64,000 bases of DNA, taken from Steinernema hermaphroditum. Taxonomy: Eukaryota > Nematoda > Chromadorea > Rhabditida > Steinernematidae. The position numbers and the translations under genes are program-made. Below the pieces are notes generated by a model. The model was not told the DNA's origin and made no database searches. It saw only the letters and a program-made list of their open reading frames with translations. Positions 14,801 through 27,066 of the stretch are shown here, piece after piece (position 1 is the stretch's first letter; the number at the start of each line of letters is the position of its first letter). Location: assembly GCA_030435675.1 (NCBI GenBank), contig CM059621.1:10416001-10480000 (forward strand), in the 5' to 3' direction.

Positions 14801-16531
14801 ATAATTACCTATTCATCGTTGTTGTCGCCTCGACTGGTACCTGTCGCTCGCTCCTCTCGCCATCGCCGAAAACACTTGTCCTATCGCCGTCCTCTGCGAC
14901 GCGATCGGGGCTAATCCGGGGGCTGCGTGTTGCTGCGATTCGGATTAGCGCTCCAGCGGTGTGCTGACGCCAGACGATATGGAAGATCTGCAGAATTCGG
15001 TGCCTTACGGATGCCACTGGAGGGGGACAGGTGGAGAGGGTGAATCGAGGCAGGGCCCGCAACGGAGAGGGACAGCGTTCAGAGCGTCTTCCATGCCACC
15101 AGCGAACCCTCGGGACTCGAATGGACGCCGTGAATTCATCTAGTGCCATAGGAGAGGACCCGACTCTGGAGAGGCAGAGCCCTGCCGGGGCAACCGGACA
15201 GTCGGGCGTTCAGCGGAGTGAGTGACTGCGGAGAGGGAGAGGATCGCCTATAATTGCGTGGATGGGCGCGCGAGCGGCGCAGAACTCGTCCCGAAAAGGA
15301 GCGGAGGGACAAAGGGGCGGTACTGTGCTACCGGCGACCTCCAGCGACTCGTAATCCGGCGACGGAGGTTCGGAGGGCGCCGGCGGAGTGGAGCAGAAGG
15401 CGAGAAGAACAAACAGGATGAACGAAACGGCGCAGAAGAAGGCAAATGTTTTGTCCGGCTGCTCGGGCGCCTCAAGAGAGGCGCGATTCCGAATGTTTGC
15501 ACAGCGACGGCGACAAGGAGCGCTGAAGGAGAGCACAGAGACCCGAGCCGCCGGCACGGGCGAGGATTACCGAGATCAATGGTGGCGACCGGTCTGCGCC
15601 CGGAGATTACCGTGCCTGGGGCTTCGGCACCCCTAATTGCCGTGGCGGTGGACTCCGCCGGAGCGGAAGCTTTTCCCGCGGCGAAGCGCCGTTTTCGGCT
15701 GTCATCCGTCATCAGCGTCATAAAACGTGGCGTTGCACTGAACAAACTGTGGAATCTCCGAGGGATCCACACATCGACTCATGAGCACTACAAGTAGTGC
15801 AACTGTAGCCCAACTTCGGACGGATTCCATGTGCATGAGTCACTTTAGGAGCGCTCCGCTGAGCTGATGCCATCGAGCGGAGCACTGCTCAGCCCAGGAG
15901 ACCTTCGAGGGGGGAGAGGAGGCGACGTTGCCATCGGCAACGCTGTAGAGTCCATTCCTGAGGTGTTCGCCTAATCGCCGAGTATCATGTCGCAAGACGG
16001 CGATCCTACGCTCTCCGAGAACGCCTAGGGCAACGAGCACTCCTAGCGCATCCCCAGGTACCCGTGTCGGCTCCGAAGGCGCTTCCCCGGCGGCGTTTCG
16101 TTCTCGACGCCTCCTCTGATCTATTTTCATCCTCTGCGACGTGAGCACCCATCGCCGGGTTCTTCTAAGAGGCGCTTCGGACGGCCCCGCTCCGTCTAGG
16201 CTTCGCAGCCGGCCGAGCCCCGCTCCGGAGCCCTCCCGCGCGCTCCCCCGCGGCGCCTTGGAGCCTGTGATGAGTAGATGAGTGGCGGAGAGTGTGATTG
16301 TTGTAGGAAAGTCGCCTTCGGCTATCGGCGGCGGTGGTGCGCTCTCACACACGCGGCCGCAGCGCTCTCTCACACGCGGCGGCGTCGAGTTGCCGCACAA
16401 CACAAATAAACGACCTCTGCAGTCGCGCAGCCGCCCGGCTACTCTTGGATGCATGTAGCGGGCTTCTCGCGCCCCGAGCACCTTCTCGAAGCAGAAGCCG
16501 CCCCCACCAGTCGACTTTGTGAGCGGCCGCC
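11854..16531. other. Large intergenic region, no convincing gene
   Basis: 4.7 kb between the divergent starts of cop1 and hda-4. It is GC-rich at 11.9-12.4 and 15.0-16.5 kb. Open frames of up to 217 codons exist (for example 12804-13457 +), but they lack known motifs and do not chain with neighbours. A short reading frame at 15121-15221 (+) ends at a GTGAGT donor in phase 1, which does not match the phase-0 junction of hda-4 exon 2, so I do not call it an alternative start exon. The sequence just upstream of 16532 is likely the hda-4 promoter and 5' leader. Confidence 0.45.
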
Positions 16532-19384
16532 ATGAGCGAGGAGAATCCGCAGACGAACCCGGTCAGTGAGTCACCCCCGCCGGCGTCGGGTGCGACGTCG
16601 GAGCCACCCGAGCCGATGCAGATGGACGGCGGCGGCAATATGCAGGACCGATTCTCGCTTCTGCAGCAGGTAGGCGTCCCGAGCGGCCAGTGCACAGCGC
16701 TGCTTTCAGGCGTACCTGCAGAAGCACGTCGAGCTCATTGCGCACTTCCAGAAGGCGCAGCAGGACCTCGCCTTGCAGCACCTTGGCCAGCTCAGCTACT
16801 ACCAGGCGCTCCAGCAGGCACAGCAGGCACAGCAGCAGGCGAACTCTCGGGCGGTCTCCTTCGCCCAGAGCGTGAAGGCAGCGGCCGAGGCGCCGGGCAC
16901 CGTCGGCTCCTCCGCACCCACCACCATGCCCTCCTCTTTCGACGTCGACGACGCCGAGATGCAAAACTCGCCGACGTCGTCCGGCTCCACCAAGGAGCTC
17001 AGCGCCCGCAACCGGCGCAGCTACTCCGGCTCCGGGCAGACGATCTCGCAGCTGACGCGCGACCGCCTCAAGTCGATGATCGAGACGAAGAAGCAGCGCT
17101 CGCGCACCGAGTCCAGCGCCAGTCTGGCCAGCGGAAACTCGCCGCCAGTCTCCTCCATGTCCACCGGCAACCTCTGGTCCCCGCCGGTCTGTTCGACCAA
17201 GACCGTCGCCTGGAGCCAGCCGTCGCCAGGCTCCACGGTCTCCTCGCCCACCGTCGGCGTCTCCGGCATTCCCCCGCCGTCCTCCACCGCCTCCGGCCAC
17301 TTCGAGCCGTATACCATTCCGTCGGGCGTCGGCGGCTTCCACCCCGCCACCCCCCACTCGCCCCAGTACCAGCTCCGCAAGGTGAACAGCGAACCGAACC
17401 TCAAGATGCGCATTCGCGCCAAACTGCTCAGCAAGGGTTCCAGCCCCGTACAGCACCACCAGGGCTCCGCAGGGCCCCAACCCGCCTCGGCCTCCGCTAC
17501 GCCCTCCTCTGCCTTCACCTACCCCCACCCCACTCTTCAGAGGTACGTTTCCTCGGACTCGCCTCCTCCCCATGCCGATCCTTCAGATGCGACAGTGACT
17601 CGGCGTCCATCGAGGCATTCCTCGGCTCGTCGCAGTCCGCGGCCGCCAGGGCCACCGCTACCCGCATCGACTCCGCCGCCGTGCCGCTCCACATGATGCT
17701 CCCATCGCCGAGCCTCCCGAATTTGACGAACGTCGGAGGCTGTGGTCCATTTCCCATGGAAATGTCGATGTCGGCGCTGATGAGCCAGGCGCAGCTGGCG
17801 CCGTTCCTCTCTATGCCGTCGCTGTTCAAGAACGCCGCTGTGGACTCGATGCTGGACTCGGCGACGGCGCGCGAGGGCTCCTCTGGACGCCAGGCGGTCA
17901 AGTTCGACACGCGCACGCTGAGTTCACCTCTGCCGCTGGGAGGTCATCCGAGCCTTCTGAAGCAGCAGCTCCGCGACTTGGTACTTCGGCGGAAGTCACT
18001 GGTGCGAGAGGAGCCCGAGGAGGAGCCGGAGATGGCAGTGCCGATGGACACGACGCCGAACTGCAGCGCACTGCCGAAGACGGGCCTCGCCTACGACTCG
18101 GGCATGGTGAAGCACCAGTGCATCTGCGGAGAGAACCAGCGGAATCACGTGGAGCACGGCGGCCGCGTGCAGTCGATTTGGTCAAGGCTGCACGAGCGCG
18201 GTCTCGTGGAGAAGTGCGACCGGGTGCCCGTGAAGAAGGCGCCTCTGGACGTGCTGCGGACGTGCCACTCGCCCACCTACGTCACCTTTTTCGCCGTCTC
18301 GCCCACTGCCTGCTTGAAGGTGGATCCCGCTCAGCTGCCCCTGAAGAGCTTTGTGCAGCTTCCCTGCGGCGGCATCGGCGTCGACTCGGACACCTACTTC
18401 AACGACGCGAGCACGCAGGTGGCGACGCGCCTCGCCGTCGGCTGCCTTATGGAGCTTTCCAGTCAGGTGGTGGAGGGCAAACTCCGCAACGGCTTCGCCT
18501 GCATCCGGCCGCCGGGACACCACGCGGAGCGCGACCAGTCCATGGGTTTCTGCTTCTTCAACAACGTCGCGATCGCCACGCGTTTCCTGCAGGCGCGCTA
18601 CACGCAGCAATGCGCACGTATCGCCATCGTCGACTGGGACGTGCACCACGGCAACGGCACGCAGCTGTGTTTCGAGGAGGACCCCTCCGTTCTCTACATC
18701 TCCCTCCACCGCCACGACAACGGCAACTTCTTCCCCGGCACTGGTGCCGTCACCGAAGTCGGCTCCGGCGCCGGCAAGGGCTTCACCGTCAACATCCCCT
18801 TCAGCGGCGAGCCGATGAACGACGCCGACTACCTGGCCGCATGGAGGGTCATCATCGGACCTGTCCTCGAGTTCTACAAGCCCCAGATCATCCTTGTCTC
18901 TGCAGGATTCGACGCCGCGCGTGGCCACCCCTCGGCCCTCGGCGGGTGAGCTCTGCGTCCCGGCGCCCGATTCTGACCCTCGCTTGCAGGTATAACATCT
19001 CGCCGCAGCTCTTCGGCTACTTCACGCGCCAGCTAATGAACTACGCCGACGGGAAGGTGGTGCTGGCGCTGGAAGGCGGCTATGACCTACCCTCGATCTG
19101 CGACTCTGCCGAGGAGTGTGTCAAGGTGAACCCTACGCCAAGAAACCGCACAATATGAGTTCGTTTAGGCGCTGTGCCAGTCGAGCGGCGAGCCGACGGT
19201 GCAGCTGAGCGAAGAGGCGCTCAGCGCGGTGCCGCAGCAGGCTTGCCAGGAGACGATCCAGAAGGTGGTGGCCATCCACAAGAAGCACTGGCCCTGCCTC
19301 ACCGGCCTCCAGGGCATCAACTCGAGCGAGCTGCAGTGGCAGACGCTCTCACAACGATTCACCGGCCTCAGTGTCCAGCCCTGA
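16532..19384 (+). CDS. hda-4: Class IIa histone deacetylase HDA-4 (HDAC4/5/7/9 family)
   Basis: Class IIa deacetylases shuttle between cytoplasm and nucleus, bind 14-3-3 when phosphorylated, and repress MEF2 targets. Exons: 16532-16669, 16710-17542, 17587-18945, 18990-19125, 19169-19384, in frame, 893 residues. The N-terminal half has a Gln-rich coiled coil (near residues 50-85) and Ser/Pro-rich stretches. It includes [11 protein letters not shown] near residue 267, matching the conserved 14-3-3 site of HDAC4 beside a basic NLS. The catalytic domain starts near residue 490 with the class IIa zinc-binding insert (HQCICG, HVEHGGR), then [18 protein letters not shown] and [11 protein letters not shown]. 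The active-site loop reads LALEGGYDL (about residue 807), with Tyr where vertebrate class IIa enzymes have His. The end FTGLSVQP resembles the C-terminal export signal of HDAC4. Confidence 0.96.
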
Positions 19385-19837
19385 CGGTGTCTCGCGTCGA
19401 CTCCGCTCAACGTCTCCAACGATTCTCATCTATATACTCGAGTCAGTCATCACTTTCCCGCACTTCCGCACCTTCGTGCTGAGCAATCTCTTAGCCGCTT
19501 TCGTGGTTCCCCTTCCGTAATCATCGTTTTCTTCCTCACCGTCTCTGATCTGTCCACTTCTTTGTAACTCCGGAGACTGCCTCCGTCAATCCAAATCCAA
19601 AAAGCCCAAATTTCCATCATGCCTGACCTGTTCTCTGTGTACCCTCGTCTTTGCGCGGTTATGTACATTTTCTTTGTTCCTCAGTTCATAAGTGTACATA
19701 TTCTCGTTCGTCCGACCATGATCATTTGCAGTGGATTCTATTAAATTTCTATTTCCTACGCCGTGTCGCCACCGCAGAACAATCGGGTTCTTGTCCCTGC
19801 TAACTCAGTGTCGTTCACGCGATTCTCACGCTGAGTT
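19385..19837. other. hda-4 3' UTR and intergenic gap
   Basis: No gene seen. A variant poly(A) signal ATTAAA lies near 19740, about 110 bases before the gcc-2 trans-splice acceptor. That spacing would also fit an operon, but hda-4 and gcc-2 have no evident functional link. Confidence 0.4.
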
Positions 19838-19847
19838 CTCGTTTTAG
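19838..19847 (+). promoter_or_regulatory. Probable spliced-leader acceptor of gcc-2
   Basis: CTCGTTTTAG directly precedes a 8-base leader and the ATG at 19856, with no upstream exon in sight. This is the usual form of a nematode trans-splice acceptor. Confidence 0.55.
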
Positions 19848-19855
19848 GGGCTTCC

Positions 19856-22385
19856 ATGAGCGCTGATGCAGTGAGGAGTCTCATGGTTTCCGCCAGCAAC
19901 AGCGGCGCCTCCACTCCGAAGTCGAAGCTGGACACGTTGTCGCGCGAAGATTTGGTTCGTTTCGTAAAGAAGCAGCTGGAGAACCTGGGAAAGGCGCGAA
20001 AAGAGATTGCGTCGCTGAAAGACGGCCGCGAACTTCTGGAGAGCGAGTTGAAAGAGAGTTTGGAGGCGAAGGAGGCTAGTTCGGGTTTTATGCTGAAGTT
20101 CTACGGTCGCGCTTCAGGTTATCATAGAATCTCTGCAGAAAGAACGGTGCGAAGAGCGAGAACTGAAGGACAAGGAGTTGGCACAGCTTAAATCGGAAAT
20201 CGAAACACTCCGTGCGAACGAATGCCATATGGAGCCACAAACCGACATCGACGAACCCTGCGATGTCGAAACACTGAAGGTGACGTAGACGGTTAAGACG
20301 TTGGCAAGTGACAAAGTTGGCACATTGCAGAAGGAACACGAAGCAGCTTTGGAAGCACTGAAAAACGAATTAGCACTGGAACGAGGGAAGTGGCGAGAAG
20401 CTGAGGAAGAAGAACGGGAGGTGTCGGATAACCTCGCTGCGGAACTCGGCCAGATAAAACAGATGCTTCACATGCAGACCGAAACCCTCCAGAAAGTTGC
20501 CCTCCTTGTTAAGATTTGGTCCTAATCTGTTTAGCTTAGAAAGATGAAGAGAATAAGATTCTAAGCGCTGAAGTGGATGAGCTGCGCTCGAAGCTTGAAG
20601 ACGTCGAGGAGAAACTCGTTTCTATCAAAGAAAAACAGAGCGCCGTCAGCGTGCTTTCGCTCGAGATGGCGGATTACGAACGAAGCATCGACAATCTAAA
20701 GAAGGAACTGAAAGAAGCTAACGTGATTCTAGAGCAGCGTGATGTACAGATCAAAGAATTGAATGAGAAACTGAAGCAAACGGAGAATGAGAAGGACAAA
20801 ATGAGCGCCACCGCCACGAAAATGAAGGCAGTCATAGTGAAACTGAAGAAACAGAGTGAAGGTGAGAACCACGAAGCAATAAAAGTGTAGACACGCAGCT
20901 ATTCAGAACGAAAAGAGTCGTCAGAGCGCCTGGAGAAAGACCTGACCAGCGTAGAACAACGCCATGAGCAGACACGCATCGAGTGGGAGCAGGAGCGAGT
21001 GCGACTGAGCAGAACCCTTGGAGAACAAGGAGAGAAGATTCGCCAGTCGGAGCAGACGGTATCCAATATGCAGATGCAGATTGCCACCCTCAGAAGTCAC
21101 CGAGAAGCGCTGCAAAGGCAGTACGACGACATCACCATGGAGTACGAATCGTTCAAGGTGTGTCAGAGGCCTAGACAAGCATTTCAGTCCTATTTAGTCG
21201 AAGGCCCGATATGTGCTAGAACAACAAAAGACCACCACACAGACGGACACCGTTTCGGATAGCGACTACAAACAACTCAAAGTTCAGATGGAGTCCGAAG
21301 TGCAGTCGAACTCTACACTAAGGTGGGCTGCTCAGGAATTTGAAGTTACATGTTTAGTGTTTAGTGAACGCTGCTCATCGCTGGAACGCGAACTCAGCGA
21401 GCTCTTCTCGTATGTCGAGTCCCTGAAGCGCGAGACCGACGAGAAGTTGAGCCGAAGTGAGGAGCAGCACAAGCAGCTGATGACGGGGGCCGAAGCACGC
21501 GTCTCCTCCCTTCTCAACCAGAATCGGCACCTGAAGCTAGAAGTTGACGACAAAGTGTCGTTACTGCGAGAGAAAGAGCGTGAGATCCGCGACTTGAGGC
21601 ACGAAGTTAGTCTCTCGCAACAGGAAAGCAAGCGCGCTTTGGGCGAGCTGGGCGCGGAACGGCGCAGAAGGGAAGAAGTGGAATCGAGAGCGGCACAGCA
21701 AATCATCAACACGCCGCCGAAACCAGCTGTTAATCGCTCCAATCCTCAGAGCGATGTCGAACTCGCCAGAAGAGTGAACCGCGAGCTGCTCCAGAAGCCC
21801 GTGGTTTCTCGATTTGACGACGCCTTCAACGACGAAAATATGCTAACCACGGAAGTGGACGATCGTCCCCTTGAGGATGTGATCTTCGGCGAGGAGAGTG
21901 AACCCACTTACGTGGTGCCCCGTCTGACTTCTTCCCAGAGCTCTTCGTTCACACATGTCGTCGACGCCGACCAGCTGCAGACGCAGCTCTCCCACACGGC
22001 AGAACTTCTTAAGGAAACGGAGGAGAACAACGCCCTCCTGGCGGAACAGGTTAATGTGCACACTGCGCAGTAGCTTTATGTCATACGTTGATTGCAGATC
22101 AAGGTCCTGAAGGAAGAAGTGCGTAGACTCGAACGGAACGCTGACAGGGCAGAGCACGTGGCGAACACGGAGTACCTCAAGAACGTGATCATGAAGTTCT
22201 TGAGCCCGGAGAAGGTGAACGATGAGCGCCCACAACTCATTCCAGTCCTTACGACGATGCTCCGGTTGAACGAAACGGAAGTAGAAGCATTGGAGAAAAG
22301 CTCTCGGAGTGACGAAACTGAGGCGCAGGACGCATCCTCTTCACTGCTCGGAGGATACCTTCACCGCTGGACAGGATTTTCCTGA
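19856..22385 (+). CDS. gcc-2: GRIP-domain golgin, GCC2/GCC185-like
   Basis: A long coiled-coil tether of the trans-Golgi network, recruited to membranes by Arl1/Rab GTPases through its C-terminal GRIP domain, that captures endosome-derived vesicles. About eight exons encode roughly 640 residues, nearly all heptad-repeat coiled coil rich in Glu, Lys, Leu and Gln (examples EDVEEKLVSIKEKQ and REKEREIRDLRHEV). A charged, less helical stretch carries the acidic region near 21.8 kb. The last exon (22099-22385) holds the GRIP motif: NTEYLKNVIMKFL followed by ERPQLIPVLTTMLRLN, with the conserved Tyr needed for Arl1 binding. The first intron boundary near 20080-20125 is uncertain; either of two donors keeps the frame. 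The GRIP domain is certain; assignment to GCC2 rather than another GRIP golgin rests on the EYLKNV...PVLTTML wording. Confidence 0.88.
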
Positions 22386-22498
22386 TCTCCAAAATACTTC
22401 TTCCTCATCATCGGTCTATGATAACTTGTTCAGCTCATATCTGGTGTTCCGGGTTTAACTCCGTTATAAGTTGCGTATATGGTGGTTGTACAAGTGGC

Positions 22499-22504
22499 AA
22501 TAAA
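22499..22504 (+). terminator. Poly(A) signal of gcc-2
   Basis: AATAAA 114 bases past the gcc-2 stop and 50 bases before the WDR6 stop on the other strand, so the two 3' UTRs nearly abut or overlap. Confidence 0.7.
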
Positions 22505-22553
22505 ATTCTAACGCTTTATCAACAACCTGGAAGAGAAAAACAAGACGAAGATC

Positions 22554-25500
22554 CTAATCGTCCTCGTTATCTTCCGCCGGTTGCTGGCTTTCGAAGTTGA
22601 CCAACTGCAGGCCCGCTCCAACTACCACGTAACGCATGCATCTGCTACTGAAACGAAAGGTGATTAGCATCCCTAAAGATGGCTCTTACTCTTCAGGATC
22701 CGTTGGTTTAAATGCGGACGGATCGGAGACATTCACGACCTTCTGCTTCATAATCACAATCTGAATAGAAAAAGTATACGATTACTCTGAAATACATCAC
22801 TTACAGTATTCTGGCGCTTCTCGTAGAGAACCAAACTGATTCTTGAGTCTATTCCAGTGACTGTGAGGATATAGTGTCTTCCTATCATGCGGATGGAGAT
22901 GTCTAAAAATGCAAAGTGTCGAAACAGTGCCAGGAGAACTTGCAGCATACCCGTTATGTTGGAAGTGTGGACTTGGCATCGAGCTGCCGTCTTGATCGGT
23001 TCATTAGGGTCGTGGGGGACTACCATAACAAACAAACAACCGGACTCGTCCCCAATGGCCACCAGGTCCTCGGTGATATCTTGATGCACTGCCAACGACG
23101 ACAGCCCGCACTTGCTGACGGGATATTCTCTTTCTACCTCGCGTTTGTATACCTCTTTAGAAGCGCAAGTTGACATTTTGAAGCGAACCATTTTTCCGTT
23201 GGATGAAATGGCCAGCACTCGAACATTGCTAGTGTCTTTGACTACGGTAGCGAACAGCTTCGTGAACGTCGCTAGATCACTGCCTAAAAGTAGATTTTTC
23301 AGTTTTCCAAACCAAAAAATGCCTCGCAAACCTCTGTGCTCTGAGATCAAAGTTGCGATGTTATCTTTATCTTCGAGATTGAGTGAAAACAAACGAACGC
23401 TGTTGTCGGATCCTGCAACCACGGCATATGGTACAACGCCGCTTTCTTCTCCTAGTAGTTTTGCGGAGATAAGACGGCAATCGGTCCCCAGTCGCTTCTT
23501 GCCGAGCTGCACAAGGTTTCCTAAGGTAAACAATACGTGTTCTCCCTTATTATGCTCTCAACTAACCTGTCCTGCCCTCAATTTTCCACAATATCATTTC
23601 AGAGCGCCCTCCAACAGTCAGTACGTACGTTCCGTACCTCGATATATCCCAAACGGATGACAATGTCTTGTAACGGTACAGAACTTCATGCTTGCCTGAA
23701 ATCGACAGCTATCAAACAAGCAAAAGCTTTGCAGAGCAGACCTGTTAGATCCAATGTTGAGACCACAACTTCTGTATCCACACCACCAGTTATCATCAAA
23801 GTTTTTGGTGGGACCGCTTTCCTTACCGCCATCGTGTGGATACAGGTGATCTGCCCATTGTGCACGCCACTCTGAAAGCGAAACGAATCGAAGGTGCACA
23901 TCACTGATCAGCGGTCACCTACCACAAGCGTTCGCTTCTCAAACGGCCTCAGCATCACAGTCATAATGCCTCCGCGCAAAATGTAACGCAACCGGATTTC
24001 GAACGACCCAGTTGGCAGCATCACGGCTTCACACATCCACTCGCGTTTCCCACCACCGCACTTGTATTTGCAGAGAATGTATTCTTCTTGGAGGTCCATC
24101 AGGACGAAATCTTCGTTGTGAAACCCGGCAATCATGATCCGGCCGTTTATATTCAGAATCTTCGACGGCCAGTCCAGCCCCATGGACCCAACAGGACGTT
24201 TGTTCATCGAAACGAGGGACATTCGGCCGTCGCGATCCTCTTCCAGGTACCATTCACACACCTTCCCGTTTTTTCCAACGGAAATGATCTTGTCGTTAAC
24301 CGCAGAGATATCATATATGCCTTCACTTCCATGGGCGCGAACAAATGCAATTGACTAAAATGTGTGACTGTGGATGGAAGCAGTGTATAAACTTACATCA
24401 GTGCGGTTCATTTTGTACACATGAAGGTAGCCGGTCTTGAACCCAACATACAGCAGGTTTGTATGAAGGAAAGCACTTGTGGGTAATGGTACAGTCTTCA
24501 CTCCGGGCTTCACGTTGACTTTGATATCGAAACACATTACGCGTTCGTTTCTATCAGGATCAATCAAGGCCTGCAATGAGATGATTATAGACTTCCAATT
24601 GTTCAATATTCGTCTCTAGTGAAGGTTAAAAAGTTATCTCTCCCTCCCCAGTATCAAAAATGTGAACAACAGACAAACTCACTAGGCTTCCATCCATCGT
24701 GGACACTAGAAGACGATCATCGTGTAACCAGAACAGAGAGGTGAGCGATGAGATTTTCTTTTTCTTCAACGCAGATGTCACAACATTGAACATGCAAAGG
24801 TCATGCTCCAGATTCCAAGCTATCCACCGTCCTGATGGGGAGATTTTGAATGTGTCGAATCGAGCAGCCTTCTGAACACTGATTTTGATAAGTTCCCCGT
24901 TTTTGTCCTCCATGAATTCGCTAAAACGCAATACATTAAATCCGCTTGGAAGCTGATGACTCACTTATTCTTGTTCAAAAACAGGGTTCGCCCATCGAGA
25001 AGTTTCACAAAGTTGCGAATGTCGATTTTCGGACTCATCATCGTTTCAGAGTGGAAAGTAGTTTCGTGTAGATGTATGACGCAGAGCTCTCCGTTTCCGC
25101 TTCCAACAAGCTGAAGAGTAAGCCGACGTTATTTGGCTCATGTATACGTCCGCGCGCACCAAAGTATCACCAACTATGCATAACGAGCGGATGACTGATT
25201 TCGTGGCAGCAATCATTTTCCGAAGGCCAAAGCCTTCGCCCATTTCGAATGCCCACAAGCAAACGTTTCCGTCAGCTCCTCCTGTGATTATCCCATACTT
25301 ATCGCTTTGAGTGATCGCGAACGGACGTGCAGTGTGAGCGTACTTCGTGAACTCGTCGCTGTTGTAGCAGTCGTCTTCGAGCGACCACGATTTTAAGGAC
25401 CTGGAAGCCAAGAAGACCTATAAGATCAGTCGTACAGAGACGTACCTATCGTCGCTGATAGTATACACTACATTTTTGTGTTCGAGAAGAGCAAAGATGG

Positions 25501-26238
25501 CTCCATCGTGTCCGCTGATCTTCCTTTCAATCTTACCATTGTCGCTGGGCTTCCAGAAAATAATGTCCCCCATGGTGTTACCGGCCAGAACCCGTAAAGT
25601 ATTGAAAGTGTTACCGGTGAAAACAGCCGAGAACCTTAAATACAGCAAGTGATATGACGAAGAACCCGTGGACAACGTACAGAGCAACGGAATGTTCGCA
25701 TTTGATCGACTGCAATTCCTCCAGAGTGAGGATGTTCTCTTGTATAAGTCGGAATTCATAAGTGTTGACGACGTTCGACCTCAGGACAACCGCGATCTGT
25801 GCACACGAAATACTCACTTCCGAGTGTTGCTCAAACGAACCTTGTTCGACTTAATTCCAATCGGTCTAACACCCAGAATCCAATCTTTCAGGGATTTGAT
25901 GCTGGTTCTGGGCAGCTCAGATTCCCCCGTTGAGCTGTCGCGGGCAAAGAGCGCGATGTCCCGCTCGCCGAAGCAGCACAACAGCTTCCGACCTTCATTC
26001 TCATTGTCCGACAGAACGACAATCCCGCACACGGTGGAACTGTGGTCGGCGAAGACGTTGATGGACCTTTCGATCTGCCACACTCCTGTCCTCTTTATGA
26101 GAATGTCCACCGTTGACCCGTTTCCTGAAGCAGCGATTCTCGTAAACAATGGAGCGCTTTCTGCTTACCGCTGTAGATGTACTCCATTCCATCGGCGTCT
26201 CTATCGTGTTCTATTGCCAACCGAGGGCCTATATACAT
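22554..26238 (-). CDS. wdr6: WDR6-like WD40 protein (tRNA 2'-O-methylation partner)
   Basis: WDR6 (yeast Rtt10/Trm734) pairs with the methyltransferase FTSJ1/Trm7 to modify position 34 of certain tRNAs. About 14 exons encode roughly 1,000 residues of diverged WD40 repeats. Diagnostic strings match the family in order: SGNGSTVDI near the start, VFTGNTFNTLRVLAGNTMGD, GHDGAIFALL with ISDDRSLKSW, then AHGSEGIYDISAVNDKIIS, AGFHNEDFVLMD and the hallmark CGGGKREW, VAGSDNSVRLFSL, and the final YVVVGAGLQLVNF. The start codon at 26238 directly follows a perfect acceptor (CTCACTTCAG), which suggests trans-splicing. One possible 37-nt intron near 22.9 kb is read through because splicing it would break the frame. 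The last exon (stop 22554-22556) is sup­ported by its match to the family C-terminus. It is divergent from unc-18. Confidence 0.88.
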
Positions 26239-26239
26239 T

Positions 26240-26249
26240 CTGAAGTGAG
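26240..26249 (-). promoter_or_regulatory. Probable spliced-leader acceptor of wdr6
   Basis: CTCACTTCAG on the minus strand lies one base before the ATG, preceded by a pyrimidine-rich stretch. Confidence 0.55.
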
Positions 26250-27040
26250 AGAGAACGTGAAAATGAACACAAACTGTTTCCAACAACAAGTGGCCAGGAA
26301 AATGCCACAAAAACGCGCACCACCTGCCGTCACCGGAATCCCGGGAAGCGGCTGTTCTGTTCGAAATCCCGAAGGTCTTGGCGCGACTTCGGGGCCAATT
26401 GATTGAAGTTTCAAGCGGAAACAATGTGTTTGCTGGCACGAGTCTGCTCTCCCCTTTTCGAAGAGCGCGCTTGCCTCGTCCTCTGTTTGGCGCGTTCGGG
26501 GTGCTTGGGCGCGCGGCGGCTGGTGGGGCGCCGAGACGTGGCGCCATTTTGACCGGTAGGTCGTATTCGTGCACTCTCCTTACGTCGGGTGATGCACAGC
26601 TGATTTGCCATGCTTTTCTTCTCTGTGACACCGCAGAGCCTTCAACTTATTTACGCCTGTGTGTTTTGTGGTCATACTTCGAATATCAACTAGAACTCGA
26701 TATTCTAATTTCATCGTGAATCAGGGGCGGGGGTGATTCGTGAGCCGACGTGGTAGATAGCGATGCATTCATAGCTGCACCTACGGAAAGCGTCATTTGA
26801 TTCTTTCTGCTCATGCATCGACGATGCTCTATCGATTTCCATTATGTGGAGCTCTCGCACCCTTCTTTCTGGCCGCGTGAGAATTCTCCAATGACGCGTG
26901 AAAGAGTCGCGGAGCTTAGTGAAACACTTGTCTTGTTCCACCAGCGAACGCATAATTCGCTGGCGATAGTCAATGTTTGTGTATGAGTCAATTGTGTTTC
27001 ACGTGTTTCCGTTTCTTTTCTATGGCTTTATAATGGTGGC
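26250..27040. other. Divergent intergenic region between wdr6 and unc-18
   Basis: About 0.8 kb, no gene seen. A 113-codon frame at 26378-26719 (+) has no family resemblance. It presumably holds the promoters of both genes. Confidence 0.45.
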
Positions 27041-27050
27041 TGTGATTTCA
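27041..27050 (+). promoter_or_regulatory. Probable spliced-leader acceptor of unc-18
   Basis: CTGTGATTTCAG ends 16 bases before the unc-18 ATG. Confidence 0.5.
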
Positions 27051-27066
27051 GAACGACGTCTTCACG

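Noticed and set aside
15121..15221. Alternative first exon of hda-4 (MDAVNSSSAIG)
   Set aside because: Its donor leaves phase 1 whereas the next hda-4 exon needs phase 0.
16563..17573. 336-codon minus-strand frame opposite hda-4
   Set aside because: Shadow of a GC-rich coding exon; the plus strand carries conserved HDAC sequence.
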